A stretch of DNA of 64,000 nucleotides, from contig CM057147.1 of the NCBI GenBank assembly GCA_029964075.1, forward strand, positions 16,947,513 to 17,011,512. The letters are read 5' to 3'. Within the stretch, counting starts at the first letter, position 1. Every line of letters starts with the position of its first letter. The notes below the pieces were generated by a model. The model saw only the letters and a program-made list of their open reading frames with translations. It was not told the DNA's origin and ran no database searches. Made by a program: the position numbers and the translations under genes. The DNA is from Patiria pectinifera. Lineage: Eukaryota > Echinodermata > Asteroidea > Valvatida > Asterinidae. This document shows positions 35,401-46,199 of the stretch, in pieces.

Positions 35401-37372
35401 GATTGTGTGTAGGCCTCCTAATGATACGGGTCCCTCTCTAGTTTTAGTCCCTTTTTCTTTTCTTTTTTTGTAGTATGCCAAAATAACCTCCGCAACCCTA
35501 GGTAGGTTCTTTCAATCCTAATGACCCTATTTTTTTTTAGATTTTGATCAATATCCTACGGTTCGAAAATGCGATTTCCACTTTATTGATCAGGCGAATC
35601 GACGCCGTTCGCATTCATGGTGCCTCGCGGCGATCGCCATCTTGATTTTCGTGTTGCGTTTTGTCATCTTCAACGGTATACCCCAAATCTTTCCTCAAAT
35701 ATCAAAACCTTTTCATATGTCCACAACAATTTATGCTGGTTTTAAATGTTGCTAACTATAGTTTGGTAATTAAGTCCAATAACATAAAAGTGCATTATTT
35801 TGTGTTACACAATCGCTCAGACAATTAAGAAAACTATTGTAATGAATGCTTTGTCAGAGTTAATTTATTTGTGACATGATTGAGACTGAGTGAGCTGCAG
35901 TCGTGTAGTTTTATACAGGACAGCTGTTATGTTTTTATATCGTCAGACCTCCTAAAGCTACGCGCTCCTATTTCTGCGCACTCGCCTTTAAGTTATATTT
36001 TGCAAGGCGTGCATCCTAAAAAATGACATACTTTCACTGGGATCCTATCCTTTGATGCACGAACTTTAACCAGCAGCCAAAAAAATGTGTGGAAATTGAA
36101 GGCTTTACTTGGAATTCAGGCCAAAAAAAGGAAAAACATCGGCATTTTACAGCTAATTACTAAGTACAAATGCAGGCAGATGCGTCCGGGCCTGCAGAAG
36201 TCGAAAATATGACCGAATGGTGACCTTTCTTGGTCTCTCAATATCGTCAGTATTTGTTTTAAAATCCAACAACCTAAAAACTGTCTCTGTTGCTTGGGAT
36301 GATCAGAATAACAATATCATTGGGATCTACATTTAATAGGTAAATGTGTATAAAATCTGTAAATATGTAAATATAGGCCTTTGTATAAATCCCCAAAATG
36401 GGATATTGAAAATAATCGTGAAATTACGAAAAGTGAATTGGCATTGAAAGGAAAAGAAAGAAAATATGTTTGAGAAGCTCAGGAAATATATTTTCCTGAA
36501 GCCAACAAGTCTAAAAAAATGTTTATATTGAGTTACATGGCCCGGACAGCACATATTTTTCATAAAGTGTCCCCTGCACAGAATTAGGCAGGATTCTTTT
36601 CTACAACGCCAAAACTGCACGCTTTGGAATTCCCTGCTTGCTGCCGGCACAAATAAAGAGATTTCGCTTTGTTAATCGGTACGGTGGATGATCGTAAGCC
36701 AACAATATAAGTTTTGTTGAGGAAAAGAGTGGTTGCTTTGCTATTTTTAAGCTACTGGGTTGCAAAGCCTTATCTGCGCAGAAATAGGGGGATCGATGAT
36801 ACAAGTTCCGTTCATAAACCCATACGGCTACTGAGCTGATATTCATAACAACATGGTGTATTATATTATAGCGAACTATTTTATAGATGACTCAAACACA
36901 GAGACATTTCCTGCTCGACTCATAGCCCAAAAATTAAGTCCCAAAACACAAAGGAGTTATTATTATTATTATTATTATTAATCATTTCTGGTAATGAAAC
37001 CAAGGATTCCTCAAAGCGCCAGAAGAATATTCTAAGGCGAGGAAAGTACCGCTACGCCAACCTGACTCCCTCTTATTTATGGGAACAGGGTCCTCAACTA
37101 CACAATTACTATGTATTGACAATGTCTCTGATGCAGCCTACCTTTATATGTTGACAGAGGATCAGTCTGAAACCTTCCACGTGTGCACCACCTTGAACAC
37201 CGATGGTGCCGAGGGCGGCGCTTCCCAGCAATTGTCGGTGTGCATGGAGAACAACTTCCCGGGAGTCGTGGTACCTGAAGGTTGCTCCAACCCGGTGGCC
37301 TTGGCTTCCCTGTCCGACAAATTCGCCAACATGAAGATGTCCGGTCAGCAGGTCATGTACTGCGCGCAGTAG
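32446..37372 (+). CDS. Small secreted cysteine-containing protein, family not recognised
   Basis: Four exons: 32446-32529, 34620-34710, 35044-35130 and 37137-37372, with GT-AG borders and matching phases. The last acceptor is uncertain: 37158 and 37087 keep the same frame. The start MARFTMLAIVVLCLIVGNQG is a clear signal peptide, followed by ADDIYTDM. The mature part has CNDEQSYCQNC in exon 2, an acidic exon 3 (TFEYVTNPDKFELAQFEGD), and four cysteines in exon 4 (HVC, SVC, EGC and the terminal YCAQ). Total about 165 residues and no membrane segment after the signal, so secretion or a vesicle or granule location is likely. A TATA box lies upstream. The pattern suggests a compact disulfide-bonded extracellular protein. 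I cannot assign a function. No neighbour points to a pathway. Confidence 0.8.
32755..33397. mobile_element. Tc1/mariner-like non-autonomous element, TA target sites
   Basis: Inverted ends CAGCGTGTCCCAAAAAAAAT..GTCCCTCT and AGAGGGACATTTTTTTGGGG..GACACGCTG, each bordered by TA (32753-32754 and 33398-33399). Inside intron 1 of the secreted-protein gene; no transposase frame. Confidence 0.82.
33715..34125. repeat. Dispersed repeat of about 400 bp, copy 1
   Basis: Direct-orientation match to 37565-37950: CTGAAATCCCC..AAAAT.TCATG, CCTAATGTCTTAC, CGACGGAGTACGCATA, GGGGGTCGC, GAAATTCGTTCTCGCA and TTTTAAAGGA.GTTGTGTG. In intron 1 of the secreted-protein gene. Confidence 0.8.
36982..37073 (-). mobile_element. 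tRNA-derived SINE, family A, internally deleted fragment
   Basis: Tail block (CTGGTAATGAAACCAAGGATTCC inverted) is joined directly to the head block (GGCGAGGAAAGTACCGCTAC, CCAACCTGACTCC), skipping the middle. A TTA microsatellite adjoins it at 36957-36980. It ends 64 bases before the preferred acceptor of the secreted gene's last exon. Confidence 0.7.
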
Positions 37373-37564
37373 AGAGCCAGTCCGACACGCAGTAGCAACC
37401 TCGTTCCCAGGGCTCAGTTTCAACCAGCAAACAATCCCGCGCAATATTGTGTACTCGATGATTTTATTTTCAACGTGTAGTACGTGTTTAAGTGGTCATT
37501 TTGAATATGGGCATCTTCCGAATTTAGCTCGGCCAGGTGGAGCTATTGTGGCAAAAATCGGCAG

Positions 37565-37950
37565 CTCTGGGGGCACTGCGTCCTGAAATCCCCGAAAATG
37601 TCATGCTTTAATTGTTTACTTATCTTATTTCAAAAATATGGTTGAAATCAACCTAATGTCTTACGTACCGCTCCCGAGAAAAGACGAAAAAAATCCGGCT
37701 GTTTACATAGGACACCGACGACGGAGTACGCATATACGTAGCACACGCACTGCATATATTACACACATCACCAATATGCAGAACACTGTGGGTTATCACA
37801 CGTCCGCATAAGGCGAAAACTTTACGACTAAAATCACAACTTACTAGCTCGATTTTTGGGGGTCGCGGCAAAAGGGGACCCGGAAATTCGTTCTCGCAAT
37901 AAAATAACACAAACACGCCCAGGTTTTAAAGGAAGGTTGTGTGAATATTT
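37565..37950. repeat. Dispersed repeat of about 400 bp, copy 2
   Basis: Same block order and orientation as 33715-34125, about 190 bases after the stop of the secreted-protein gene. The two copies therefore bracket the gene's exons 2 to 4. Confidence 0.8.
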
Positions 37951-38400
37951 GTATTTCGAATGTTCTAATTTCCGATTAACCGGAACAGAAACAGGAAGCA
38001 AACCCAGGGGTTACAATTTTAATCGAGGGTGAAACTTTAGTAACCCCGGGGGCGAGGTTGTGACATAACAGCAAAGAGCCATATTTTGTAGCGCAAAATA
38101 TGAATAATGAATATGAATAATGAATAATGAATATGAACAAAACTGAATAACAAATATAAACGGTGGTGGTGCAATTTTACTACGAGTATTTTCTTGAGTA
38201 GATGAGCTTTCATTTGAAATCTGACACAATACTTACAAAGTTCATCATGTCCAGGGTTCTATAGCCATGCGCTTTTTTTTTTAAATTAAGACGCTTCGAT
38301 GAATGTGTACGGAAGTCTTGATTTTGGTGAAGGGAATATCAATAGGGCTCAATAAAGATCGGTATTGAAATGAAAACAAAATTGTGAAATTTCGTTGTGA

Positions 38401-39577
38401 ATGTTTAAATTGCCCACAAACGACTTCGGTCTATATGGATCCGTCCACCAGTGGTTTCGCTCTTACTTGAGTGACAGAACGAGTCAGGTCTGTGTGAAGG
38501 ATGCCCTCTCTTCTGAGGTTCAGCTTAAATATGGTGTTCCTCAGGGATCTGTCATCGGTCCACAAATCTTCACTTATTACTCCCACACCATCGGTCAAAT
38601 TATTCGCCGTCACTCAATTCAGTACCACATATATGCTGATGACGTACAGTTGTTCTTAACTTTCAATCCTTCCCAGCCTGGAGATGCTGAATGTTCTCTG
38701 TTTCGTTTATCTCAGTGTGTCAGAGAACTTCAATCCTGGTTGGTCACAAACAAACTCAAGATGAATCCAGACAAGACCTCACCCACTCACTTCAAACGTC
38801 TCCAACACCTCACCTTCGATCTCAACGGCCGTGTAATTCATCCTTCCTTGTCAGTCAGAAACTTAGGAGTTGTTTTCGACCGATACATGAAGATGTCGGA
38901 CCACATCACTCAACTCTGCCGATCCTTAAACTGGCATATCCGTAACCTCAGTCGGATCAGGAAGTTCCTTGACCTTAATGCCTGCCATAATGCAGTCCGC
39001 GCCTTATTTCTCTCGAAATTAGACTACGGCTGCTGCTTACTTAACGGTATCTCAAAGAAAGATCTTTCTCGTCTTCAACGGCTTCAAAACAGATGTGCTA
39101 GGCTCATTTTCCAGATGCCCATTTACACACATACATCTCCCCTTCTTAACCAGTTACACTGGCTTCCAGTTGCACAACGCATTCAATTCCGTACTATGGT
39201 CCACACTTACAAATCTCTCAACTCCTCTGCCCCTGATTACCTCTCTTCTCTTCTCTCAATTCGAACCGGGTCTCACTCCCTTCGCTCTTCTCATGGGAAA
39301 TCTCTTGTTGTCTTGAGGACAAATAAACTCGCGGGTGATCGGGCCTTCTCTATTGCTGCTCCCCGATTGTGGAATAGTCTACCCATCCCTATCAGAAACT
39401 CCGATACTGTGCCAACCTTCAAGAAGGCTCTCAAAACCTATTTTTTTCCCACACCATAGCTGGTCGTACGCCCTTGTTGTTTTTCTGTTGTTCTTTCTGT
39501 AGTTCTTCTTTCTTTGTTTCAGCGCCTTGTATCCTTTGGCAATTTGGCGCTCTATAAATCCAGTTATTATTATTGTC
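38401..39577 (+). mobile_element. CR1-like LINE, 5'-truncated, reverse-transcriptase frame open
   Basis: 352 open codons from 38401 to the stop at 39457-39459. Palm blocks: WFRSYLSDRTSQVCV, GVPQGSVIGPQIF, the catalytic YADDVQLF, WLVTNKLKMNPDKT, and the downstream LSRLQRLQNRCARLIF and LHWLPVAQRIQFR typical of the CR1/Jockey group. The endonuclease and the first RT motifs are missing. The tail has GGCGCTCTATAAATCCAG then a short (TTA) repeat, as in CR1-type 3' ends. There are no stops or frameshifts in what remains, so the insertion is probably recent. Confidence 0.9.
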
Positions 39578-39892
39578 CTAATGCGTCTCCAACGTGTACT
39601 AATTGTAAATAGGCGTGTTTCATGCATAAACTTTAAGGACAAAAAGGTCAATATCAAATTAATATTCCAGCAATTTAGGCCTAATTACAACTTGCCAAGA
39701 CAGAAACCTGGGCTATAGGCTCAACATAAATTTTGAGCTCTCCTGCCCACAATAATTATTTATCGTCCTTTACATGCCAAAAGTGCAGGTTGTAAAAATC
39801 TATCCGATATCCCACATAACACTCGCCGTACACAAATCTGTCCACATTTATTGCGAGCTTTGAAAGTCTTTCTTTGAAACTACATTGGTGGA

Positions 39893-39964
39893 GGCGCGGT
39901 GGCCTAGTGGTAAGGCGTCTGTCTCGTAAACAGAAGATCGAGGGTTCGAATCCCTCTCGCGCCT
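39893..39964 (+). tRNA. tRNA-Thr (anticodon CGU)
   Basis: 72-nt cloverleaf: acceptor GGCGCGG/TCGCGCC, D arm GCC/GGC, anticodon loop CTCGTAA on a TCTGT/ACAGA stem, variable AGATC, T arm GAGGG-TTCGAAT-CCCTC, discriminator T, then a T run terminator. Best paired of the three copies. Confidence 0.95.
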
Positions 39965-40302
39965 TTTTTTTTAATATGACTTGAATTGAATAAAACAAAA
40001 TATAACCTTGAAGTTTACGAGGTGGACAAGACTTGGCGAGGTCCAAACATCGCATCGAGGATTCGAACCTTCTCACGTCTTCGGGTGAGTTTTTCTCCCT
40101 TAAACAATGAGTTACTATAGGCCTAATTAAATTAGATTGAATGTCAACAAGATCAGGGTTCTTAGGCCGCTCTCAGTTCGACTTTTTGTTTTGTTTTGTT
40201 GGGGGGGGGGAGATCTGAGTGTAAATGTGACGATTTTAAGACGATCGGCATCAGTCGCCGCTCCAAAAATCAACAGTTAAGCCAATAAAAGTGTCTTATG
40301 TT

Positions 40303-40561
40303 CAACGGCGGATCTGGGGGGATAGGGGTCCATGGCCACTCCCCCCACCAAAAAAAAAATAATTTAAAAATCAATTTTTCTTTTATTTCTAAGTGACGTA
40401 GCAAAGAAGCCAGCCACTGCATACATCACCCACAAAACTCAACAAAAGCAAAACATTTTATATTTTTGAAAACAATACTGGATATAATCAATTTTTGAAC
40501 TCACTTTTTCGGGGACTCCCAAAAGTTGTTTTTACCCCCCTCCCCCCTAGATCCGCCCTTT
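40303..40561. mobile_element. hAT-like non-autonomous element, CAAGGGCGGATC family
   Basis: Ends CAACGGCGGATCTGGGGGG and CCCCCCTAGATCCGCCCTT, inverted, with imperfect flanking TCTTATGTT / TCTTAGTTG. Same family as 50960-51244. Confidence 0.72.
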
Positions 40562-40701
40562 CTTAGTTGACAAAGATTTCTGTACATTTAATATATCGAG
40601 TAAAAATGCTGATAGATTTTGCTTTGAATTACATTATGCACCAATTATTTAGACGGCCATGAGTTGCATCATTTCAACTGTGGTCGGCAACACTTGTCCC
40701 A

Positions 40702-40857
40702 AAATGCCATATTTTCACGCAATCTATAAGGGAGTCGGCCTAATCCCAATTTAGTCTATTGCAATGTCTTTCATATGAACTTCAAAAGAAAGACATTGCC
40801 TTAGACAACATTGGGATTAGGCCGACTCCCTTATAGAGTGCGTGAAAATGTGGCATT
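40702..40857. mobile_element. Hairpin element with arms of about 50 bp
   Basis: AAATGCCATATTTTCACGCA..TATAAGGGAGTCGGCCTAAT is mirrored by ATTAGGCCGACTCCCTTATA..GCGTGAAAATGTGGCATTT. The central AATGTCTTTC / GAAAGACATT pair extends the stem to near full length. Confidence 0.85.
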
Positions 40858-40984
40858 TCAGTGAAACCTTTTGTGAGTTACTGAATTTTTGGTATGACTG
40901 CCTGCTATAATGTTAAGTAAGCCGGAGCGGCCTGAATGATATTCAAAATACATGTAGTTCTTTATAAAATAAAAACTGTAAAGA

Positions 40985-41056
40985 GGCGCGGTGGCCAAGT
41001 GGTAAGGCGTCTGTCTCGTAAACAGAAGACCGAGGGTTCGAACCCCTCTCGTGCCT
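40985..41056 (+). tRNA. tRNA-Thr (anticodon CGU)
   Basis: Third copy of the same isoacceptor: acceptor GGCGCGG/TCGTGCC, D arm GCC-AAGTGGTAA-GGC, anticodon loop CTCGTAA, variable AGACC, T arm GAGGG-TTCGAAC-CCCTC, discriminator T. A T5 terminator follows within about 12 bases. Confidence 0.94.
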
Positions 41057-41377
41057 AATCGTCCTTTTTCATCTTTTTAATTTTGCTTACGTCCACGGAT
41101 CATACCAAGTGCAGGTTGGTATGCCATTTTTTTTTGGTCATCTTAGTGATGACACAATTTCTATTGTTTGAATCAATCAGGACCTAGAACAACCCACATT
41201 CCAAGTTTTAAATTGGTACACTGTTAGTTTTTAGATCTGCTGAAACGTTTGTTTTAACCATAAAAGGCTTGACCTTTGACCTACGAGGTAAAACATCACC
41301 AGGGTAACGGAGGACATAAAGACCAACCCACATACCAAGTTCAATTAAGTTGTTATACCAAGACATTCTTGAGATAC

Positions 41378-41552
41378 AGTCGAACCCTGATAAGAAGAGC
41401 ACCGTTAATACAAGGTACTGCTTAACAAGCAAAATTTTAGGTCCCAAGTCTTTGTTTTTCTTTGTTTTCCAGTATACTGTTAAAACAAAGTACCTGTTAT
41501 AACAAGGTAATTCGTAAAGTCCCAAGAACCTTGTTATAAGGGTGTTCGACTG
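41378..41552. mobile_element. pogo/Tigger-like non-autonomous element
   Basis: Ends CAGTCGAACCCTGATAA and TTATAAGGGTGTTCGACTG, bordered by TA on both sides (41376-41377, 41553-41554). CAGTCGAAC-type ends with TA duplications are characteristic of pogo elements. The interior has matching ACAAGGTAC..CTTGTT words but no transposase. Confidence 0.82.
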
Positions 41553-42528
41553 TATTCTGCTGAAACTGTTTAAACCACAAACCTTGTCCTTTGATCTACG
41601 ACATCAAAAATCACTAAGCTTATTGAGGAACCTCAAGACCGACTTGCAAGTAAAGTTTGAAGTTGATGTGTCAAATTGTAGCGAGTGATCCTGATGAACC
41701 GACTGCGTACACACCCCTCCTCACGTTTTACTATACATTTGTACAATGTAGTTATTGAGTACCCCTTATTGTTCCCTTCTTTTGTTCCTATTGTTTGGAC
41801 TCAAAGGTGACTTTTTTTTACCTAATAACCTAACGAGGACTCGGCTAAGGTCCTCGGGGTTATTGTTATCACAGGATATCCATTGTCCAAAGTCCGCAGA
41901 TGTAAAGGATATCAAGATCACCCATCAAACCCACGTATGTTTGTTTTACATACCTTGTGTGGACATGCCTTTGTTTTCGTGTAGTTAAGAAAAACCAGTG
42001 AAAAAAACTCATTCAACCCAATTTCTTTTCTTTGATTCCCTTCAGTCTTTCTCTTCATTTTGTCACAGATAAACCTTACCCCAAATGCCTCTAAACCTGT
42101 TTTCGAGAGAGGGGAAAACCTTGTGTGGATGTAGGCAAGTCCACACAACGTCGCTGTTTCGGCTGCTACCCGGTTTATGTGGACGTCTTTTGTTCGGAAG
42201 TCCACACAGTGTATGTAATGCTTGTCCACGCCTACGGATGGGGTTTATGGTGTGCTTGCAATGTCCTTTCATTTCTCTTGTTTAGAATTTCCCTGTGGGT
42301 ACGGTATAGACAACGACCGACTTATAGGGTACCACTTGTTCCTCTGTGCAGGTATACCCCATCACAACATTATACAGCTCTCGCAAAAACGGAAGTACAA
42401 GGCAAAAACAGTATGCCCCTTCGGTTAGAAAACTACCCTTGTTGAGGGCGCTCTGTGCAAGGGGTCAGATCAGAGTCAGCAAAAGAATTCCCAAATTCAG
42501 TCGGTTTAAGATGGTCATACAAATCTTG

Positions 42529-42534
42529 TTTATT
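42529..42534 (-). terminator. Polyadenylation signal AATAAA for the 42.7 kb minus-strand exon
   Basis: AATAAA on the minus strand, 144 bases after the stop codon at 42678-42680, in an AT-rich setting suited to a 3' UTR. Confidence 0.55.
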
Positions 42535-42677
42535 TACAATAATTACAGTGCAAAGACATAATTTTCGATTACATCTTCAGGATAAAAACGCGGCGCTTTC
42601 TTCAACACGATTTCAGCATTTCATTTCTTTAACAAAATGAAAACAATAATACAGGTCCTGCTTCGGACACATCATCA

Positions 42678-44947
42678 CTACATGTAAGTGGGACGCCGCA
42701 CCTTAGGCAGTGGCATTGTGGCGGCTCCTTTCAAAACTACGGTGCCATTGGAAAGGGCGGCGTCCCAAGGTTCATGCAAAGACATGCGGCGCATCCGGGT
42801 TACTTCGCTAAAAAAAAAGCAAGAAAGCTTTCGTTGTACAAAGTGCTGTCATCTTTTAAGTAAAGGCTAAACAATAGTACAAAACAATCATACAAAATGC
42901 GACACAACATTCGAATAAATAGAAAACAGGTACAAAAATAAAATACGCGGAGTGAAACTAGAGCTAATGACGTTCGGTTAAAAGAGCATAAAATGACGAA
43001 AAGATTTGTATGAAACTCACACGATTTATGGCTTGGGGACTGAACGATGTGACAATGCTGACAAAAAAAAAATAAACGTTTGAAGGTCGCAATCAACAAT
43101 CAGTATTTAAAATGGAATGTCATCATTCACAACCAGAAACAAAATCGGACCGAAAATCTAAATTCAGCTCACTGGTTATTGCTGTAGTATAAAAGCGAAG
43201 AATAACGAAGCGCTGGATTTGTTGTAGACCCTTACAGTATTGCTTGAATTATAAGAGAAAAAACCAGAACTTTGGTACTTGAACGCGTACACTTGAAACA
43301 AGAACGATGTTGTTGACAAACAATTTAACTTGGTTAACGCCCAACACAACGGCCGAATCGTCTGAACAAACTAAACACTTCTTTAAGTAACGGCACATTA
43401 CATCATACATCATTCTTTCATGTCTTGGTACCGGTAACGACAATGGCCGACAGTGCGACTACAGCAATGTACTGCGCGGCAACGACCAAGGCGACCGAAG
43501 ACTACTTACTACTATACTTTACTGTACTCCACACTTATGCTCACAAAGAGTACATCGGTACGATTTAAAAAGTTGACCTCCATAAATAATTCCTTCAATC
43601 TGTAAGTGTCCACATGTTTATTTCTACACTCCCTTAATTATCCTGCAAATAATAATTACCGCCCACCCGCTGCGAGGGTCAAAGGTTAAATTTTCTGTCC
43701 ACGTCCATATGAAAAGAACGTACAATTTTGTATCACCAAGGGACGCAAAGCTGATTGTTTATCATCAAGTTTGAAACCAAGAACTCGTTAGATGTGCCGA
43801 CGAAGGCGTTGCATCGTTCTGTGAATTGAGCTGGGAAAAAGGTATGCAACGTGTGTCATAATTACATGGTCTTGTATTACTAAGTATGTGCTTTTGGCGA
43901 TGGTACAAAGCGCCCTCTATGAATTTTAATAATAGCAACGACATATTAAACCGTGTGATCTCTACAATTTGTTGACAGCAAACCAATGAAACATTGCACC
44001 CGCTGTCAATTTTCAACTGCACACGACCATTGATCAATGTGTTTTTTTTTAACTGCTTTATTTTGTTTTGCAGTTTTCATGATGGAATCTTCAGCGGAAC
44101 TGACCAGCTTTTTTCCTTAGCACTGAAGTGGTGGTTAAATTCAGAAATTAGGCCATGACTGTTCTACATAAAATGCTGTGACTGAAATTTTGCTTCTCGT
44201 GAAACTTGTTTTCTCTGTATGACTCGTGCTCAGCACATTTTGAAATGCAACTAGAATTCCCCCATGTCTGTATCTTACATAGTTCTTGTCTCCCATTCAA
44301 ATCTGTAGTAGAAATTTGTGAAGTGCACTATGATTACAGTACAATGCTACAATAGATACATGTCTGTTCTACTTTACACTAAGTGAGAATTTACACTTTA
44401 ATTAATGCCCTGGTGTGCGGAAAAAAATTTACCAGCACGAAATCAACAAAACCAGCTAAAAAACAAAGTACATATGTCTAACACATTTTTGGCTTTTACT
44501 TGAAATCGAAGAGAAATGAAGGGAATGACGCTCTACTTCTCTCACCCCCCCCCAAAAAAAATAATCAGTCTATTTTAATATAGGAAAAGGCATGAGTAGG
44601 TTTGTGCATGCATGTGATTGGAAACAAAAATGTCTGCCCAAAACATGTCCAACACATCCACAAAGTAACACGCCAAGTCATATTAATTGCCCTTTGTCAG
44701 ACAATACCAAAGAGAGATACATATGGAGACACTACTTGTGAATTTTGGTCTAGCATGTTAGTTGAGGAAAAGTGGACGAAATTCAAGGCACTGAAATCTG
44801 TAGTCTGAGTAACTAGGACTCTACAGATCGCTTTGTTAACATTTGGACACGGTCGAGCGATAGTACATACCTTTGGGAAGAAAAGAGACATTTCACCTTC
44901 AATTCGGGAAACATCCTTGTCACACATGCCTTGTTTGAGGCTGCCAT
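42678..44947 (-). CDS. Candidate two-exon minus-strand gene for a protein of about 68 residues
   Basis: Exon 1 (44871-44947) starts with ATG in a good context (CAAAATGG) and reads MAASNKACVTRMFPELKVKC, ending two bases into a codon at a GTATGT donor. The last exon (42678-42807) follows a T9AG acceptor, supplies exactly one base to complete that codon, and reads EVTRMRRMSLHEPWDAALSN..LPKVRRPTYM to a TAG, with AATAAA 144 bases later. The GC-rich last exon is coding-like. The basic, small-residue-rich start could be a mitochondrial presequence. Repeated CCAAT/ATTGG boxes at 45010-45117 sit 60-170 bases upstream, as in an NF-Y promoter. I do not recognise the protein. Other exons could lie in the 2-kb intron, and the two exons may belong to different transcripts. 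Exon 1 lies inside an inverted-repeat element (44801-45168), which lowers confidence. Confidence 0.45.
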
Positions 44948-45168
44948 TTTGAATTCAGGAAAAGTAGACTTGTGCATGGCTGGCTAGACTGTTTCCTGGC
45001 AAGCATCAGACAGACCAATCACAGGGCACTTTGATTGGTTACCTGGATTGGTGATCAATCAAAGCGCCCTGTGATTGGTCAGGTGACCAATCCCTGTGAT
45101 TGGTCAGGTGACCAATCAATGTCCAAAATGTTAAAAAGCAATCCGTAGAGTCCTAGTTACTCAGACTA
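44801..45168. mobile_element. Element with 24-bp perfect inverted ends enclosing a CCAAT-rich segment
   Basis: The 24 bases at 44801-44824 (starting TAGTCTGAGTAACTAGGACT) are exactly mirrored at 45145-45168. The right half contains a hairpin of CCAATCACAGGGC and GCGCCCTGTGATTGG plus two copies of GATTGGTCAGGTGACCAATC. TA could be the target duplication. Confidence 0.75.
45010..45117 (-). promoter_or_regulatory. Cluster of CCAAT (NF-Y type) boxes
   Basis: At least eight CCAAT or ATTGG pentamers in 108 bases, several in the palindrome GATTGGTCAGGTGACCAATC, immediately upstream of the candidate start codon at 44947 on the minus strand. Promoter function is inferred from position and motif only. 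Confidence 0.45.
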
Positions 45169-46199
45169 TGAAATGTGCAGAGAAAAGGAAATTTCAAGCA
45201 AGCAAAACAAGATACCAGCCGAATGATGTGCGATGATGGACTCGGTGCACAGGTACACCCCTCATTGATTGCCAAGTGGAACCACTGGAAGTGACATTCC
45301 AATGCACTAGCTGCCGCCATACACCTGGGCCCAATTTCACAGCATTGCTTAACAGTAAGCAGAAGAAAAGTTGTGCTTAGCATAGCAGCATAATATGCTA
45401 AGCTTAAGCACTATTTCACGGCGTGGATGTGTTGATGGTTGCGCGTGCATGGAGATTTCTATTGTTGCATCACTATTAGTTAAGCAAATTTTTCCCTCTG
45501 AAGTAAGCGTGCCTCTTGCTGTGCTTATTGAGTACTGAAGTCTGACGTCAGCTGTCTTTGTTCTGGTTCATGCGCTTGCTCACGCACTGATGTCTTCGTA
45601 CACTTCAGCCAGCACATGAACACATACCCGGCACACTTCGGTACTCAGTATTGTTATTTCTGAAGTAAGCGTGCCTCTTGCTGTGCTTATAGAGTACTGA
45701 AGTCTGACGTCAGCTGTCTTTGTTCTGGTTCATCATGCGCTGGCTCACACACTGATGTCTTCGCACACTTCAGCTAGCACGTGAACACACATACCCGGCA
45801 CACTTCGGTACTCAGTATTGTCATTTCTAACAGCAATAATGCAACACTAACCGCGTTGCAATTTCTTGCCGAGTTGCTGACATTTCAAGCTGCATGTGCG
45901 TTTTTGTAGGAGTTGTAAGATTTCAACAGGCATGTGTTCAGGTTAAGCCCACAGTTGTAATTCTGTCAATGAGATGTCATCCTTTCTCGAGTATTGTGAC
46001 AACCTTTTCAAAACAGTGGCTATTCCTTGGTCACCGTTCATACGCAAACTCATGCTGTAGTCAAATTACTAGCGGCAGATTTCCAGCATCTTGGATTTCT
46101 CTCTTTGTCGTGCATCCTGTTGCCAACCCCTTCTTCGTTGTATAAAGTAATCAACAGTTTGACGGGTACCAACTTGAGGGAACTCCCTGGGGATGAGGA
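45169..46199. other. MORC2 3' flank; tandem duplication, no gene seen
   Basis: Holds the presumed MORC2 3' UTR next to 46199 and a tandem duplication of 161-bp period at 45501-45830 (GAAGTAAGCGTGCCTCTTGC, GAAGTCTGACGTCAGCTGTC, CCGGCACACTTCGGTACTCA in both copies). No clear AATAAA was found close to the MORC2 stop. Confidence 0.6.
45501..45830. repeat. Tandem duplication, 161-bp period
   Basis: Two nearly identical units (first starting 45501, second 45662) sharing GAAGTAAGCGTGCCTCTTGC, TGACGTCAGCTGTCTTTGTT and GGCACACTTCGGTACTCAGT. Each unit contains a TGACGTCA palindrome (a cAMP-response-type motif). Confidence 0.85.

Larger units (their letters stand above)
39965..42528. other. No protein gene seen; tRNA gene and four small mobile elements
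   Basis: Contains a hAT-like element (40303-40561), a hairpin (40702-40857), a tRNA-Thr (40985-41056) and a pogo-like element (41378-41552). A stretch at 42110-42250 has several inverted GTCCACAC/GTGTGGAC words of unknown meaning. Confidence 0.6.
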
